A DNA stretch of 27,392 nucleotides from Acidobacteriota bacterium (GTDB lineage Bacteria; Acidobacteriota; Vicinamibacteria; Vicinamibacterales; JAKQTR01): the NCBI GenBank assembly GCA_026393735.1, contig JAPKZP010000011.1, positions 1 to 27,392 of the forward strand. The letters run 5' to 3'. The position numbers and the translations under genes were made by a program. Positions 8,055 through 15,577 of this stretch are shown in pieces (within the stretch, counting starts at the first letter, position 1; every line of letters begins with the position of its first letter). Under the pieces are notes generated by a model. It was not told where the DNA came from, ran no database searches, and worked only from the letters and a program-made list of their open reading frames with translations.

Positions 8055-8066
8055 CCGGGGCGACCG

Positions 8067-8378
8067 ATGGATTTCCAGGACAGAACCCTGCAATGTGTCG
8101 ATTGCGGCTCTGATTTCGTGTGGACGGCGGGAGAACAGGCGTTCTACGCCGACAAGCACTTCACCAATGAGCCCAAACGCTGCAAGGCGTGCAAGGCCAA
8201 GCGTGGCCAGCGCCAGGAACGGGGCGCCTCCGGCGGACGGGAGCGGTCCGAAACCCGGGCGACGTGTTCGGCGTGCGGCAAGGAAACAACCGTGCCGTTC
8301 AAGCCGAGCCAGGGCCGCCCGGTGTTCTGTCGCGAGTGTTTCCAGCAGCGTAAGGCCCATGGGCCGCACGGCGCCTGA
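8067..8378 (+). CDS. Small two-zinc-ribbon protein (zf-trcl plus CxxC-x17-CxxC)
   Basis: This 103-residue protein has two zinc-binding modules. The first has CVDC near residue 10 and CKAC near residue 40, separated by FVWTAGEQAFYADK and NEPKRCKAC, as in the Pfam zf-trcl 'probable zinc-ribbon' family. The second is CSAC, exactly 17 residues, then CREC, fitting the CxxC-x17-CxxC family (TIGR04272 as I remember it). A charged linker (RGQRQERGASGGRERSE) joins them. Function is unknown; the fold and basic charge are compatible with nucleic-acid or ribosome binding. It follows rpsU closely and is followed by a strong hairpin, which suggests an rpsU-linked two-gene unit. All eight cysteines are intact. 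Confidence 0.85.
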   Translation: MDFQDRTLQCVDCGSDFVWTAGEQAFYADKHFTNEPKRCKACKAKRGQRQERGASGGRERSETRATCSACGKETTVPFKPSQGRPVFCRECFQQRKAHGPHGA

Positions 8379-8402
8379 CCGCCAGACGCCCTCGTGCTCG
8401 AT

Positions 8403-8444
8403 CGGAAATCGGCCGGTGACCACGAGGTTCCCGGCCGATTTCCG
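8403..8444 (+). terminator. Strong hairpin after the zinc-ribbon gene
   Basis: A perfect 14-base inverted repeat at 8403-8416 and 8431-8444 surrounds a 14-base loop, 24 bases after the zinc-ribbon stop codon. It probably ends or protects the rpsU transcript before the next promoter at 8469. The bases after the stem are not a T-run, so it departs from a textbook intrinsic terminator. Confidence 0.6.
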
Positions 8445-8468
8445 GTGGTTCCGGCGACGGGCCGGACA

Positions 8469-8497
8469 TTGACGGTGGCAGGGACCTGCGGTACGAT
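8469..8497 (+). promoter_or_regulatory. Sigma-70-type promoter of the STAS/glycan operon
   Basis: TTGACG at 8469-8474 matches five of six consensus bases. TACGAT at 8492-8497 matches four of six, and the 17-base spacer is ideal. Transcription would begin near 8504, leaving a leader of about 70 bases before the STAS start at 8576. No comparable promoter is seen before the later genes, so this one may drive 8576-16851. Confidence 0.6.
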
Positions 8498-8575
8498 GCA
8501 GGCCTTTGACGTGGTTTTCGTGAGACTTATCCCTCGCTGCGGGCCGTCCCGAGCGCGGGGTGAAGGGAAATGGCC

Positions 8576-8917
8576 ATGCAGATTGACGAACGCAAGATCG
8601 GCGACGTGACCATCCTCGACATGAAGGGCAAGATGACCCTCGGGGACGGCGACGAAATGCTGCGCAACAAGATCAACGGCATCATCGCGGCCGGCGCGAA
8701 GAAGATCGTGCTGAACCTCGGCGATGTGCCGTACATCGACAGCGCGGGCCTGGGCGAAGTGGTGCGCACCTACACGACGGTCAGCCGTCAGGGCGGCACG
8801 CTGAAGCTCCTCAACCTCACCAAGCGGATCCAGGATCTGCTGGCGATCACGAAGCTACTGACCGTGTTCGAGACGTTCGACACCGAGAACGAAGCGGTCA
8901 AGAGCTTCGGCGCCTAA
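8576..8917 (+). CDS. STAS-domain anti-sigma factor antagonist-like protein
   Basis: The 113-residue protein is a single STAS domain of the SpoIIAA/RsbV type. Such proteins switch partners according to phosphorylation of one serine. Here the motif is VPYIDSAGLGEVV, with Ser56 at the phosphorylation position. The family's N-terminal strand (VTILDMKGKMTLGDGDEMLRNKI) and C-terminal helix are present, and length is normal. ATG at 8576 is preferred over ATG at 8570 because GAAGGG at 8562-8567 is eight bases from the former and only two from the latter. No RsbW/SpoIIAB-type kinase or PP2C phosphatase is in the window. Only 21 bases separate it from the UbiA-family gene, so it probably heads the glycan operon and may control it or its products. 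Confidence 0.9.
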   Translation: MQIDERKIGDVTILDMKGKMTLGDGDEMLRNKINGIIAAGAKKIVLNLGDVPYIDSAGLGEVVRTYTTVSRQGGTLKLLNLTKRIQDLLAITKLLTVFETFDTENEAVKSFGA

Positions 8918-8938
8918 GTCCTTCAGTACCCGCGCTGC

Positions 8939-9898
8939 ATGGCGCGACGCGCATCTTCCTCATCACCGGCCGCGAACGCCGCTCCTCATGGAGCGGGCGT
9001 TCCCGGTCGGTCTGTCGCGTATCTGCTGTTCCGCTCGCTCCGCCCCGAGCAGTGGACGAAGAATCTCATTGTCTTCGCGGGCCTCATTTTCGGCCTCGAG
9101 CTCGGCAACGCCGGGTCCATCGTGCGCGCAGCGGCGGCCTTCGCCGTGTTCTGCGCACTCTCGGGCGTGGTCTATGTCGTCAACGACATCATGGACCGCG
9201 AGGCGGACCGTCGGCACCCGCTGAAGGCGCGCCGGCCCATCGCGTCGGGCGCGCTCTCGCCGGTCCTCGCGGGGACGGTCGCGGCCGCGCTCGCCGTCGG
9301 GGCGCTGGCCGTGGCGTTCTGGCTCGGGTGGCGCTTCGGGGCGGTGGCGCTGGCCTACCTGCTGCTGCAGTCGTTCTACTCCGGACCGCTCAAGCACATC
9401 GTCATTCTCGATGTCCTGACGATCGCCATCGGGTTCGTGCTGCGCGCGGCCGCCGGCGCGGTGGTCATCGATGTGCCGATCAGCCACTGGCTGCTCATCG
9501 TGACGGTGTTGCTGGCCCTGTTCCTGGCCCTGAGCAAGCGGCGTCACGAACTGGTGATGCTCGCCGACGGGGCGCTCGAACATCGGCCGATCCTGGGCGA
9601 GTACAGCCCGTACCTTCTCGACCAGATGATTTCCGTGGTGACGGCATCCACGCTGGTCGCCTACATCTTCTATTGCATCAGCCCGGAGACGGTGCAGAAG
9701 TTCAACACCGACTTGCTTGGACTGACGATTCCGTTCCCCTTGTACGGCATCTTCCGGTACCTCTACCTCGTGCACCGGCGCGAGGGAGGCGGCAGCCCGT
9801 CCCAGATGTTGCTGAACGATCGCCTGCTTCTGACGTGCGTGGCGCTCTGGGTCCTGGCGGTCGTCGTCATCGTGTACCTGAGGCCGTTTGGAGTCTGA
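8939..9898 (+). CDS. UbiA-family polyprenyl-phosphate phosphoribosyltransferase-like membrane protein
   Basis: This 319-residue integral membrane protein resembles the DPPR synthase branch of the UbiA superfamily. In mycobacteria (Rv3806c/UbiA) that branch moves 5-phosphoribose from PRPP to decaprenyl phosphate. RPEQWTKNLIVFAGLIFG opens the fold, and the Mg-binding motif NDxxDxxxD is present as Asn82, Asp83, Asp86 and Asp90. The second motif region, YSGPLKHIVILDVLTIAIGF, also fits. Eight or nine hydrophobic segments follow. The first 24 residues are low-complexity and no ribosome site is visible, so the true start may be slightly downstream. With glycosyltransferases next to it, it may supply a lipid-linked pentose donor. 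Assignment to the superfamily is firm; the exact substrate is inferred. Confidence 0.85.
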   Translation: MARRASSSSPAANAAPHGAGVPGRSVAYLLFRSLRPEQWTKNLIVFAGLIFGLELGNAGSIVRAAAAFAVFCALSGVVYVVNDIMDREADRRHPLKARRPIASGALSPVLAGTVAAALAVGALAVAFWLGWRFGAVALAYLLLQSFYSGPLKHIVILDVLTIAIGFVLRAAAGAVVIDVPISHWLLIVTVLLALFLALSKRRHELVMLADGALEHRPILGEYSPYLLDQMISVVTASTLVAYIFYCISPETVQKFNTDLLGLTIPFPLYGIFRYLYLVHRREGGGSPSQMLLNDRLLLTCVALWVLAVVVIVYLRPFGV

Positions 9899-9899
9899 C

Positions 9900-10871
9900 A
9901 TGGCGCCCGAGTTTTCCATCCGATCCGACTCGGTCGACGTCGAGCAGATCATGAAGCAGATCCGCGCGCGGATCCGTGACAAGCGCGGCGTGGACTACAC
10001 CGAGGACGAGATTCGCGAACTCGCCAACGTGAAGCTCGAGAAGTTCCTGGACCCGTCGCGGCTCCGGTCCGACCTGCTCCAGCACTATCGCCGGAACCAC
10101 GAGGGCGGCGTGATACGCACACTGGTGCCGCCGCCCGAGAACTACGCGTTCGACGACTTCCTCGTCTACGGCTCCGCGCGTGGCGGCTCGGGCCGGCTGA
10201 TCGGCAGCATCCGGAAGCTCCTGAACCCGGTGCTGAAGCTGTTCATCAACCCGAACCCGATCATCCACGTCCTGCACCGCCAGAGCGCGATCAACGCGCA
10301 CAACGAGGCCCAGTTCGAGCGGATCGAACAGGTGCGAGCCGATCTCTCGGCGCTCAACTACGAGGTCATCCACAACCTGGTCGTGGAGATGACCCGCCTC
10401 GGCATCGAGGTGAAGAACCTGAAGATGCGGGTGGAGTCGCTGTCGGGCCGCCTCGACTTCAACGAGCGCCGCGCTCGCTCGCTCGAGACGGTCGTGCAGT
10501 ACCGCCCGGGCACCGGGCCGGCCGCGGAGCAGACGCGCACGGCCGCTCCCGTCGCGACGGCGGCGGATGCCGCCCGCGGCGACAGCGCACAGGCTGGCGG
10601 CGGGACCATCAAGGGCGAGGCGCAGCGTGCTCGGCGGCGGCGGCGGCGGCGCGGCCGTGGTAGCGCGGGCGGACCACCACAGCCGGGCGGCGCCGGGGAA
10701 GCTGGCAGCAGCCCGAGAGGCGGCGAGTTGGCGTCTGAGCCGGCGGACGATGCCGGCGGTCCGGAGCCGGCGGCGGCCGGGGCCGACGACTCGTCTCTGC
10801 CGTTCGACAACGACCGGGGGACCGCCGACGCGTCGGGCGTTCACGACCCCGGCGATTCGACCGACCAGTGA
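9900..10871 (+). CDS. Coiled-coil protein of unknown function with arginine-rich, disordered tail
   Basis: I cannot assign a function. The 323 residues fall into four parts. Residues 10-63 are a charged helical segment (VDVEQIMKQIRARIRDKRG, then DPSRLRSDLLQHY). Residues 100-135 are amphipathic (IGSIRKLLNPVLKLFINPNP, then HVLHRQSAINAHN). Residues 136-193 look like a coiled coil. The rest is a disordered Gly/Ala/Pro/acidic tail, interrupted by seven arginines in a row at 245-251. The N-terminal pattern resembles leader regions I recall from some glycan-cluster methyltransferases, but no methyltransferase domain follows. ATG at 9900 lies one base after the UbiA-family stop, with TTTGGAG in front. 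Its stop overlaps the next gene's GTG. It may be a membrane-surface scaffold for the glycosyltransferases; this is inference. Confidence 0.85.
   Translation: MAPEFSIRSDSVDVEQIMKQIRARIRDKRGVDYTEDEIRELANVKLEKFLDPSRLRSDLLQHYRRNHEGGVIRTLVPPPENYAFDDFLVYGSARGGSGRLIGSIRKLLNPVLKLFINPNPIIHVLHRQSAINAHNEAQFERIEQVRADLSALNYEVIHNLVVEMTRLGIEVKNLKMRVESLSGRLDFNERRARSLETVVQYRPGTGPAAEQTRTAAPVATAADAARGDSAQAGGGTIKGEAQRARRRRRRRGRGSAGGPPQPGGAGEAGSSPRGGELASEPADDAGGPEPAAAGADDSSLPFDNDRGTADASGVHDPGDSTDQ
10632..10649. repeat. (CGG)6 trinucleotide run inside the coiled-coil gene
   Basis: Six in-frame CGG codons, followed by CGC, encode seven consecutive arginines. Gain or loss of units would change the length of the basic stretch without shifting the frame. 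Confidence 0.8.
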
Positions 10872-12178
10872 AGCTCGCCGTCGTCGTCCAGCGGTACGGC
10901 CTCGACATCAACGGGGGCGCGGAACTCCACGCGCGCTACGTGGCGGAACACCTGTCGACGCACGCCCAGGTCGAGGTACTCACGACGTGCGCCCGGGACT
11001 ACATCACATGGCGTAACGAGCTGCCAGCCGGCGAAGAGACCCTGAACGGCCTGACGGTGCGGCGGTTTCCGGTGAAGCAGGAGCGCGAGCCCGAGCGGTT
11101 CGGCCGCCGATCGCACCACGTGTTCGGCCGCCGGCACTCGCTGGCCGACGAGATGGCCTGGCTCGAGAGCGAGGGCCCGACGTCGCCGGCGCTCGTGGAG
11201 TACGTCCGCCGCCGGCAGGCGGACTACGATTTTCTGATCTTCTTCAGCTTCCGTTACTACCACGCGTACCACGGCGTGCGCGCGGCCGCGTCGAAGGCCC
11301 TGCTCGTGCCGACGGCGGAGCGCGACGGCGCCATCGGCCTGTCGGTCTTCGGGCCCGTGTTCCGCGGCGTGCGCGCGCTCATGTACAACTCGTTCGAAGA
11401 GCGGGCGATGATCCAGGCCGTGTCGGGAAACACGCAGGTGCCGCACGTCGTGGTGGGCATCGGCTCGGAGGTTCCCGCGCGCATCGATCCGGGGCGGTTC
11501 CGGAAGAAGTTCGGCCTCACCGGCCCGTTCGTGGTCTACGTCGGGCGCATCGACGAGAACAAGGGCTGCAAGGAGCTCTTCGCCTTCTTCGATCGCTACA
11601 CGCGCGCGATCGCGGGCGAGGTGACGCTCGTCCTGATGGGGACGTCGATCATGCCCGTCCCGGATCATCCGCAGATCCGCCACCTGGGATTCGTCTCCGA
11701 CGAGGACAAGTTCGACGGCATCGCCGCGGCCGATGCCCTGATCATGCCGTCGTACTACGAGAGCCTGTCGATGGTCGCGCTCGAGGCATGGGCGCTCGGC
11801 AAGCCCGTGCTGGCCAACGGCCGGTGCGACGTGCTGCAGGGCCAGTGCCTGCGCAGCCATGCGGGCCTGTTCTACGAAAGCGCTGCGGAGTTCGTCGAGA
11901 CGCTGGCCCTGCTCCAGTCGAACCGCCGCCTGGCCGCCGCGATGGGCGAGAACGGCCGGGTGTACTTCCAACGCCACTACACGTGGCCGGTCATCGTGCG
12001 GAAGTACATGGACACGCTGGACCGGCTGCGCGACGACGACCTCGCCGGCCGGACGCCGGCCGGCATCGATCCGTTGCCGGGCTGGTTCGCGCGGCACCGC
12101 TCGACCGTCGCGGCCGCGGACGAGGTGGTCGCGGGATTGCCCGCCGGCGCGGTCCGCGGGACGGAGCGCCGCCCGTGA
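10868..12178 (+). CDS. Glycosyltransferase, GT-B fold, GT4-like (group A, copy 1)
   Basis: The 436-residue protein has the two Rossmann-like halves of GT4 enzymes, which transfer a sugar from a nucleotide donor at the cytosolic face. The acceptor-side half opens VVQRYGLDINGGAELHARYVAEHL. The donor half begins at GPFVVYVGRIDENKGCKELF and contains the E-x7-E motif with Glu298 and Glu306 (ESLSMVALE). The start is GTG at 10868, overlapping the previous stop as GTGA. It is clearly paralogous to the last gene of the cluster (15574-16851): both share the QRYG..I.GG start, VEVLTTCAR and the TVRRF block. A C-terminal extension of about 50 residues follows the catalytic fold. Donor and acceptor sugars cannot be read from sequence. 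Confidence 0.93.
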   Translation: MKLAVVVQRYGLDINGGAELHARYVAEHLSTHAQVEVLTTCARDYITWRNELPAGEETLNGLTVRRFPVKQEREPERFGRRSHHVFGRRHSLADEMAWLESEGPTSPALVEYVRRRQADYDFLIFFSFRYYHAYHGVRAAASKALLVPTAERDGAIGLSVFGPVFRGVRALMYNSFEERAMIQAVSGNTQVPHVVVGIGSEVPARIDPGRFRKKFGLTGPFVVYVGRIDENKGCKELFAFFDRYTRAIAGEVTLVLMGTSIMPVPDHPQIRHLGFVSDEDKFDGIAAADALIMPSYYESLSMVALEAWALGKPVLANGRCDVLQGQCLRSHAGLFYESAAEFVETLALLQSNRRLAAAMGENGRVYFQRHYTWPVIVRKYMDTLDRLRDDDLAGRTPAGIDPLPGWFARHRSTVAAADEVVAGLPAGAVRGTERRP

Positions 12179-13404
12179 GCGCCGGCGCCCGCCGTCCGCA
12201 GGTGCACCAGGTGCTCGCCACGCTCGGGTACGGCGACGCGATCGGTCACGAGGTGCTCGGCATCCAGCGCGTGCTTCGCGCGGCGGGCTACGACTCCGAG
12301 ATCTTCGTCGAGACGGCCGACCCGCGCCTCGAGGACCTGACGGTGGATTTCCGGGAGCTCGCGCACGCGAGTCACCCGGACAACCTGCTGATCCACCACT
12401 TCTCGATCGGGTCGAAGGCGTCCCGCATCGCCTACGCGCTGCCGGACCGCATGGCGCTCGTCTACCACAACATCACGCCGCCGGAGTGCTTCGTGGACAT
12501 CCACAAGCTGCTCGTCCGGCTGTGCTATCACGGGCGGCGCGAGCTGGGAGCGTACGTCAACCGCTGCGATCTGGCGCTGGGCGATTCCGAGTTCAACCGG
12601 CAGGAACTGGAGACACTCGGGTTCCCCGTGACCGGCGTCCTGCCGGTCGTCCCCGACTTCTCCCACCTGGACGGCCCGGCCAACGATCTGCTGGCGCGCC
12701 AGTTCGACGATGAATGGACCAACGTGCTCTTCGTCGGGCGGGTGATCCCGAACAAGCGCATCGAGGATCTGATCCGTTTCTTCGCGGCCTACAAGTTCAA
12801 GTACAACCCCCGTGCCCGCCTGCTGATCGTCGGGTCCTACGGGGGCTTCGAGCGCTACCTGACGATGCTCCATCAGCTCATCGGGCGGCTGCGCGTGCCG
12901 GACGTTCACATCACGGGGCACGTGTCGAACGAGGAGCTCACGGCCTTCTACGATGTCGCCGACGTGTTCCTGTGCGCCAGCCAGCACGAAGGCTTCTGCG
13001 TGCCGATCGTCGAAGCCTTCTACAAGCGGATCCCCGTGCTGGCGCTCGCCCGCACGGCCGTGCCCGCGACGATGGACGGGGCGGGCGTGCTCTACGAGAA
13101 CCCGGATCCGTCCGAAGTCGCCACGCTCCTCGACATCGTCGTGAGCGACACGGCCTTGCAGGATCGGATCCTCGCGACCGAGGACGCGGCGCTCGAGCGG
13201 CTGCGCGCGCGGGATTTCGGGGGCACCCTGCTGCGCTTCGTGGACAAGGCGCTGGCGGCGCCGCGGCGGCCGGAGCCCCGCGTGGCCTGGGACTTCTGGC
13301 AGCAGTGCGACACGACCGACCGCATCGAGCAGCAGCGGCTCTTCCGCCCGTCCCTCTACAAAGCCCTGCCGACGGTGACCCGGGCGAGCGGCATCCACTG
13401 GTAG
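12175..13404 (+). CDS. Glycosyltransferase, GT4-like (group B)
   Basis: This 409-residue GT-B enzyme starts (M)SAGARRPQVHQVLATLGYGDAIGHEV. It carries LVYHNITPPECF in the acceptor half. The donor half begins at NVLFVGRVIPNKRIEDLI and has E-x7-E at Glu272 and Glu280 (EGFCVPIVE). LALGDSEFNRQELETLGFP and the GRVIPNK block show that it is related to the next two genes (group C), but it is longer and more divergent. The GTG start overlaps the previous stop as GTGA. The C-terminal 50 residues (WDFWQQCDTTDRIEQQRLFRP) are absent from the group C proteins. The next gene follows after six bases. Confidence 0.92.
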   Translation: MSAGARRPQVHQVLATLGYGDAIGHEVLGIQRVLRAAGYDSEIFVETADPRLEDLTVDFRELAHASHPDNLLIHHFSIGSKASRIAYALPDRMALVYHNITPPECFVDIHKLLVRLCYHGRRELGAYVNRCDLALGDSEFNRQELETLGFPVTGVLPVVPDFSHLDGPANDLLARQFDDEWTNVLFVGRVIPNKRIEDLIRFFAAYKFKYNPRARLLIVGSYGGFERYLTMLHQLIGRLRVPDVHITGHVSNEELTAFYDVADVFLCASQHEGFCVPIVEAFYKRIPVLALARTAVPATMDGAGVLYENPDPSEVATLLDIVVSDTALQDRILATEDAALERLRARDFGGTLLRFVDKALAAPRRPEPRVAWDFWQQCDTTDRIEQQRLFRPSLYKALPTVTRASGIHW

Positions 13405-13410
13405 CCTGCC

Positions 13411-14475
13411 ATGGTCGTCAACCAGTGGCTTGCCGCGGCGCATCGGGGTGACGCGATCGGCGACAGCGCCCGGCGCGTGCGGGACCTGCTGCGGGCGCAG
13501 GGGCACGAGTCCCACGTCTTCGCCCTGACGATTGACGAGGACATGCGAGAGGAGGCGCGGCCTTTCACCGATCCGGCCGCCCGCACGGGCGAGATGACGA
13601 TCCTGCATTTCGCGCTGCCCTCGCCGATGACCGCCGCGCTGGCGTCGTTGCCGCGAGGCCGCGTGCTGCAGTACCACAACATCACGCCCGCGCACTTCTT
13701 CGCGCCGTACGACCCGGGCAGCTTCAGGCTGGCCGTGCTCGCGCGCCGGGATCTCGCCTGGCTCGCGGGACGCGTGGATCTGGCGCTCGGCGATTCGGAG
13801 TACAACCGGCAGGAACTCGAGGGCCTGGGGTTCCCGGACACGGGCGTCTTCCCGATTGCCGTCAACGTGGACCGCATCGTGCATGCGCGCCCCGTTCCGG
13901 CACTCGAGCGGTGGCTGAACGACGGGCTGACGAACTTTCTGTTCGTCGGCCGCATGGCCCCGAACAAGAAGATCGAGGACATCGTCAGGCTCGCCGAGCA
14001 CTACAAGCGGTACGTGGATGCCCACTACCGCTTCCTGTTCGTCGGCCGCTACGAAGGCATGCCCCGGTACTACAACATGGTGCGCGCCTTGATCGCCGAT
14101 CTGGGCTGGCTGCCCGACCGGTTCCTGTTCACCGGGCCCGTGCCCGACGACGAACTGGCCGCGTACTACCGGTCAGCGAGTGTCTATATCTCGATGAGCG
14201 AACACGAAGGATTCGGTGTGCCGCTCGTCGAGGCCATGGCCGCGGACCTGCCGGTGCTGGCGTACTCCTGCACCGCCATCCCGGACACGCTGGGCGGCGC
14301 GGGCGTGCAGTTTGCGCCGAAGGATTTCGAGAGCGCGGCCGAACTGCTGGCGAGCCTCGCGTTCGACGACCGGGTGCGTGCGGACGTGATCGCCGGGCAG
14401 CGTCGTCGTCTGGGCAGCTTCCTGGGTGATCGCATGGACCGGGAGCTGCGCCAGCTGGTGGGCCGGTTCTCATGA
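13411..14475 (+). CDS. Glycosyltransferase, GT4-like (group C, tandem copy 1)
   Basis: The 354-residue enzyme begins MVVNQWLAAAHRGDAIGDSARRVRDLL. LQYHNITPAHFFAPY lies in the acceptor half, and NFLFVGRMAPNKKIEDIV opens the donor half. The E-x7-E motif is at Glu266 and Glu274 (EGFGVPLVE). It has exactly the same length as the following gene and is alike over its whole length, including the catalytic motifs at identical residue numbers. The pair therefore arose by tandem duplication. At the second motif position it has Gly where groups B and C' have Cys (EGFGV against EGFCV). The ATG is six bases after the group B stop. Catalytic motifs are intact, so it should be active. Confidence 0.93.
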   Translation: MVVNQWLAAAHRGDAIGDSARRVRDLLRAQGHESHVFALTIDEDMREEARPFTDPAARTGEMTILHFALPSPMTAALASLPRGRVLQYHNITPAHFFAPYDPGSFRLAVLARRDLAWLAGRVDLALGDSEYNRQELEGLGFPDTGVFPIAVNVDRIVHARPVPALERWLNDGLTNFLFVGRMAPNKKIEDIVRLAEHYKRYVDAHYRFLFVGRYEGMPRYYNMVRALIADLGWLPDRFLFTGPVPDDELAAYYRSASVYISMSEHEGFGVPLVEAMAADLPVLAYSCTAIPDTLGGAGVQFAPKDFESAAELLASLAFDDRVRADVIAGQRRRLGSFLGDRMDRELRQLVGRFS

Positions 14476-14512
14476 TGCCCCGCCGCGGCGGACGAGCCGG
14501 AGCGGATGGCTG

Positions 14513-15577
14513 ATGGTCATCAACCAGTGGATGCCCTCGGCGCACCGCGGGGATGCCGTCGGCGACAGCGCCCGGCACATGCGGGGCCTGCTCCGCGCGC
14601 AGGGTCACGAGTCGCAGATCTACGCCGTGGAGATCGACGAGGACATGCAGGGCGAGGTGCGGCCGTTCAGCGACGCCGGGGCGCATCGCGGGGACGTCAC
14701 GATCTTCCACTTCGCGACACCCTCGCCGATGACGGGGGCGTTCGGGCGGCTCCGGGGGGGACGGGTTCTTCAGTACCACAACATCACGCCCGCCCGCTTC
14801 TTTGCGCCTTACGCCCCGGACATCGTCCGGCTCATTGCCCGGGCGCGCCGCGACCTGGCGGCGCTGGTGGCACGCACGGACGTGGCGTTCGGCCCGTCCG
14901 AGTACAATCGACGGGAGCTCGAGGCCCTCGGGTTCGCCGAGACCGGCGTGCTCCCGATCGCGGTCGACGTGGATCGGATCGCGAAGGCGCCTGCGAACCC
15001 GGCCCTCGAGGGCTGGCTCAATGACGGGCTCACGAATTTCCTGTTCGTCGGGCGGATGGTCCCGAACAAGAAGATCGAGGACATCATCCGTCTCGCCGAG
15101 CACTACAAGCGGTACGTCGACGCGCACTACCGGTTCATCTTCGTGGGCCGGTACGACAGCGTGCCGCGGTACTACTACATGCTGAGGGCGTTCATCGCGG
15201 AACTGGGCTGGCTGCCGGATCGGTACCTGTTCACCGGCGCGGTCCCCGACGAGGAACTGGCGATCTACTACCGATGTGCGAGTGTGTACATTTCCATGAG
15301 TGAGCACGAGGGATTCTGCGTCCCGCTCGTCGAGGCGATGGCGGCCGACCTCCCGGTCCTGGCGTATTCGTGCACGGCGGTGCCGGACACGCTGGGCGGC
15401 GCCGGGATCCAGTTCGCGCCCAAGGACTTCGAGCGGACCGCGGAACTGCTGGGCCTGCTGGCGTTCGACGACAGCCTGAGGGCCGCCGTCATCGCCGGCC
15501 AGCGCCGGCGCCTCGTGCACTTTCAGAGCCACCGCACCGACGAGTCGCTGCGGCAGCTTGCAGGGCGGTTCCAGTGA
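14513..15577 (+). CDS. Glycosyltransferase, GT4-like (group C, tandem copy 2)
   Basis: The 354-residue paralogue of the preceding gene starts MVINQWMPSAHRGDAVGDSARHMRGLL. It has LQYHNITPARFFAPY, NFLFVGRMVPNKKIEDII and E-x7-E at Glu266 and Glu274 (EGFCVPLVE). I choose the ATG at 14513, not the longer frame from 14426, because it aligns exactly with the start of its twin and has GGAG ten bases upstream. The frame from 14426 reads back into the twin's 3' end. The two copies have diverged most in the first 100 residues, the acceptor-binding half. This suggests they act on different acceptors with a similar donor; that is inference. Confidence 0.93.
   Translation: MVINQWMPSAHRGDAVGDSARHMRGLLRAQGHESQIYAVEIDEDMQGEVRPFSDAGAHRGDVTIFHFATPSPMTGAFGRLRGGRVLQYHNITPARFFAPYAPDIVRLIARARRDLAALVARTDVAFGPSEYNRRELEALGFAETGVLPIAVDVDRIAKAPANPALEGWLNDGLTNFLFVGRMVPNKKIEDIIRLAEHYKRYVDAHYRFIFVGRYDSVPRYYYMLRAFIAELGWLPDRYLFTGAVPDEELAIYYRCASVYISMSEHEGFCVPLVEAMAADLPVLAYSCTAVPDTLGGAGIQFAPKDFERTAELLGLLAFDDSLRAAVIAGQRRRLVHFQSHRTDESLRQLAGRFQ

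Noticed and set aside
8476..8490. A sigma-54-like element (TGGC...TGC) before the STAS gene, tempting because of the nearby NtrC-class regulator.
   Set aside because: The spacing between the GG and GC pairs is nine bases, whereas the -24/-12 spacing of ten is nearly invariant. A good sigma-70-type promoter overlaps the site.
11788..12174. A long N-terminal extension of the group B glycosyltransferase.
   Set aside because: The extension runs inside the preceding glycosyltransferase in another frame; the GTG at 12175 gives a normal GT-B N-terminus and the overlap pattern seen elsewhere in the operon.
11977..14025. A 682-codon minus-strand open frame opposite the glycosyltransferases, with similar frames at 10841-12097 and 14129-15532.
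   Set aside because: These are antisense shadows of catalytically intact glycosyltransferase genes; their repeated sections only reflect the paralogy of the sense genes.
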